A stretch of DNA of 48,118 bases from NCBI GenBank assembly GCA_028280225.1, contig JANQMF010000072.1, positions 1 through 48,118 on the forward strand, given 5' to 3'. Shown here piece after piece: positions 46,084 to 48,118 of the stretch. Under the pieces are notes generated by a model, which was given only the letters and a program-made list of their open reading frames with translations, ran no database searches and was not told where the DNA came from. Origin of the DNA: Pseudomonadales bacterium (GTDB taxonomy: Bacteria > Pseudomonadota > Gammaproteobacteria > Pseudomonadales > Azotimanducaceae). A program made the position numbers and the translations under genes. Within the stretch, counting starts at the first letter, position 1; each line of letters begins with the position of its first letter.

Positions 46084-47771
46084 CTCCGGACCCTCCTGTG
46101 CTGTTGTGGATTGCCATCAGCAATATAGTTTTGACCATCCGGCTTAACACCCAGCAAACGTAAACTGCGTTGGGCAACCCGGCCAAAAACCGGCGCGGAT
46201 ACTGTCCCGCCGCCAATCAGACCGGCCTTGGGCTCATTGATCACCACAACCATGACAATTCGCGGCTCACTGACCGGCGCCACGCCGGCGAACCACGCCA
46301 CGTGACGCTCATCGTCATAACCCTGGGGACCAACCACGCGGGCGGTGCCTGTTTTCCCCGCAACCCGGTAACCACTCACCGCCGCACCCGGGCCGGTGCC
46401 CTCCGGCTGCGTGACTAATTCCATCATGGCCAAGACCTGCGCCGCGTGATCAGCCGCAAATACCCGCTCCCCCTGCACCGGCACCGTAACTTTCTGCAGG
46501 GTCACCGGTAGCCGCCGGCCCAGGGAACCCAGGGACAAATAAGCCTGGGCCAACTGGAGTGGCGACAGGGATAAGCCATACCCGTAGGACAGACTGGTCC
46601 GCACCACCGGATAACGCAGTTGGCTGTCGTCAAAAAAACCCACCGCCTCACCGGGCAACCCCGTGCCGACGTAGTCACCTAACCCGGCGCGCTGCAATAC
46701 ATCAAAGACCGCACGCTCTTCCAATTCCAACGCCACCTTGGCAATGGCAACCTGGCTGGACTTTTGAATGGCCTGTGCCAACGATATAGTTTTGCGGTTA
46801 AGCGGATCCTGAATCAATTTGCGGCCAACTTTAAAGTAACCCGGCGCGGTATCGATAGGACTGTCCATCTCGAACTCGCCGGATTCCAGGGCAGCCAGAG
46901 CGGTAAAGGGTTTGATGGTGGAGCCGGGCTCATAAATGTCCGTAATGGCCCGGTTGCGCATGCCGCTCATGTGCCGCAGCACATCATTGGGGTTGTAGGA
47001 TGGCTGGTTAACCAGGGCAAGTACCTCACCGGTTCGGGCGTCCAACATAACCACCGAACCGGACTTGGCATCGTGACTGCTGACCGCAGATTTCAGCTCC
47101 CGGTAAGCAATAAACTGTAAGCGCAGATCAATACTCAGAATCAGATCCTGGCCGTAGACCGGAGCACCCAGATAGTCCAGATCCCGTATGGTATTGCCCC
47201 GGCGGTCTTTTAACACTGTCTTGCCGCCCGGCGCGCCGTGTAAGGCGGTTTCAAATGCTTTTTCCGAACCTTCGATACCCTGGTCATCAATATTGGTCAC
47301 CCCAACCAGGTGGGCGGTTGTTTCAGCAGCAGGATAGTAACGCCGATACTCGGGTTGCAGATAAATATGATCCAGTTCCAGCTGTTTTAAATTCTGCGCC
47401 ATTTGCCAGGAAGCGCGGCGCTTCAAATAAACAAATTCTTTGTGCCGCGCCTGTGTCAACCGCTGTGCCAGGGTTGATCCGGGCACATTGATCTGCCGGC
47501 CAATGCGGTTGAGCTGCGCGGCGGTGAAGTCCGCCTTGCTGGGATCGGTCCATACCGCAAACACCGGAGTGCTGACCGCCAGAGGCTCTCCCTGACGATC
47601 GTAAATCATGCCACGCATGGCCGGGATGGTTTCTGTGCGGACCGAGCGCATATCCCCCTGATGTTGCAGAAAGTCACGCTCGGTGACACTCAAATAGGTC
47701 ACCCGACCGCACAACGCCAGCACCGCCGCCACAAACAGACCCACCACGGAGTAGTGTCGCCAGGCGCTCAC
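46080..47771 (-). CDS. ftsI: Septal transpeptidase FtsI (PBP3)
   Basis: 563 residues: one N-terminal membrane helix (about 8-28), a pedestal domain (45-215), then the transpeptidase domain. The catalytic motif is STIK (Ser284-Lys287) and the third motif is KTGT (473-476). The second motif reads SSQ (338-340) where FtsI proteins normally have SSN. The GTG start overlaps the ftsL stop by four bases (GTGA). It cross-links septal peptidoglycan with FtsW. Confidence 0.97.
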   Translation of the reverse strand: MSAWRHYSVVGLFVAAVLALCGRVTYLSVTERDFLQHQGDMRSVRTETIPAMRGMIYDRQGEPLAVSTPVFAVWTDPSKADFTAAQLNRIGRQINVPGSTLAQRLTQARHKEFVYLKRRASWQMAQNLKQLELDHIYLQPEYRRYYPAAETTAHLVGVTNIDDQGIEGSEKAFETALHGAPGGKTVLKDRRGNTIRDLDYLGAPVYGQDLILSIDLRLQFIAYRELKSAVSSHDAKSGSVVMLDARTGEVLALVNQPSYNPNDVLRHMSGMRNRAITDIYEPGSTIKPFTALAALESGEFEMDSPIDTAPGYFKVGRKLIQDPLNRKTISLAQAIQKSSQVAIAKVALELEERAVFDVLQRAGLGDYVGTGLPGEAVGFFDDSQLRYPVVRTSLSYGYGLSLSPLQLAQAYLSLGSLGRRLPVTLQKVTVPVQGERVFAADHAAQVLAMMELVTQPEGTGPGAAVSGYRVAGKTGTARVVGPQGYDDERHVAWFAGVAPVSEPRIVMVVVINEPKAGLIGGGTVSAPVFGRVAQRSLRLLGVKPDGQNYIADGNPQQHRRVRS

Positions 47772-48118
47772 TGCAACACCTCGCCAATCTCTTCCGGAAA
47801 CTCCATGTGCAGTTCGCTCTGGGCAATCTGTTCAATATTCTGCAGACTCGACAACGCGGCCCGTTCAAGCAGCAACCGGCTGTGTTCCGCCAGCAGTGCA
47901 TCCTGTTGCCGTTGGGTTTCGCTGAGTTGCTGATACCCCAGGCGCATGTCTTCAGCACTGTTCACCCGTCCCAGGCCGCTGAAGACAATACCCAGAATGA
48001 GGGTGACAAATATCCCGACCCACATGGCACCCCGCACCATGGACCTTTGCGGCAGAACCAGGGAGGGTTGACGCGTCTTTGCACCCTTGGGTCGTTTTGC
48101 GCCCTTGGGCTTGGTACT
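47768..48118 (-). CDS. ftsL: Cell division protein FtsL (runs off the right edge)
   Basis: The 90-residue frame from the ATG at 48040 covers the membrane helix (WVGIFVTLILGIVFSGLG) and the periplasmic coiled coil. The frame stays open for another 26 codons to the window edge and reads a Lys/Arg-rich segment (KPKGAKRPKGAKTRQP), typical of the FtsL cytoplasmic tail. The real start therefore probably lies beyond 48118. FtsL forms the FtsQLB complex that activates FtsWI. The gene overlaps ftsI by four bases; mraW/mraZ would be expected upstream. Confidence 0.88.
   Translation of the reverse strand, partial: STKPKGAKRPKGAKTRQPSLVLPQRSMVRGAMWVGIFVTLILGIVFSGLGRVNSAEDMRLGYQQLSETQRQQDALLAEHSRLLLERAALSSLQNIEQIAQSELHMEFPEEIGEVLQ

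Overview
The window is a chromosomal piece of a gammaproteobacterium, probably of the Pseudomonadales/Oceanospirillales type. The order pilin - tRNA-Thr(CGU) - pilB - pilC - pilD - coaE - yacG, then argJ/secA, an M23 peptidase, a short DciA-like protein, lpxC and the division/cell-wall (dcw) genes, matches the backbone known from Pseudomonas and relatives. The murE product carries the DNPR signature of meso-diaminopimelate ligases, as expected for a Gram-negative. No species can be named from the sequence alone.

Bases 1-19,019 are a glycan-biosynthesis region, visibly more AT-rich than the right half. At the left edge lie a GtrB-like/GtrA pair and a WecE-type aminotransferase. Divergent from these are a WecD-type acetyltransferase and a methyltransferase. 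Bases 17,597 down to 3,311 hold eleven minus-strand genes, nearly all touching or overlapping. They encode a Wzm/Wzt-type ABC exporter, a small coiled-coil protein, a TPR-FkbM methyltransferase and a Rossmann-type transferase-like protein with a membrane hairpin. They also encode a glycosyltransferase-FkbM-membrane-coiled-coil fusion, a 1014-residue fusion (transferase-like, coiled coil, methyltransferase), a GT2 glycosyltransferase, a nonulosonate-type cytidylyltransferase, a D-2-hydroxyacid dehydrogenase and a polytopic membrane protein. This looks like a modular machine that builds, methylates and exports a surface polysaccharide, and it is the best candidate in the window for something undescribed.

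Bases 19,016-24,600 are the type IV pilin locus: a PglL-like O-oligosaccharyltransferase with a TPR tail, an orphan PD-(D/E)XK nuclease-like gene next to tRNA-Thr, and two prepilin genes. A consensus sigma-54 promoter precedes the first pilin, and two hairpins lie between the pilins. pilB, pilC and pilD follow on the other strand with coaE and yacG, and the convergent argJ is the last gene of a secA-argJ unit.

Bases 33,584-48,118 hold the M23 peptidase, the DciA-like gene, lpxC, and then the dcw cluster read right to left: ftsL, ftsI, murE, mraY, murD, ftsW, murC, ftsQ, ftsA, ftsZ. The junctions overlap cleanly, yet murF (normally between murE and mraY), murG (between ftsW and murC) and ddlB/murB (between murC and ftsQ) are missing. 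The cell must encode these steps elsewhere or replace them. FtsL runs off the right edge and a GT2 protein off the left edge. Many starts are GTG or TTG and were chosen by overlap, ribosome binding site or family length.
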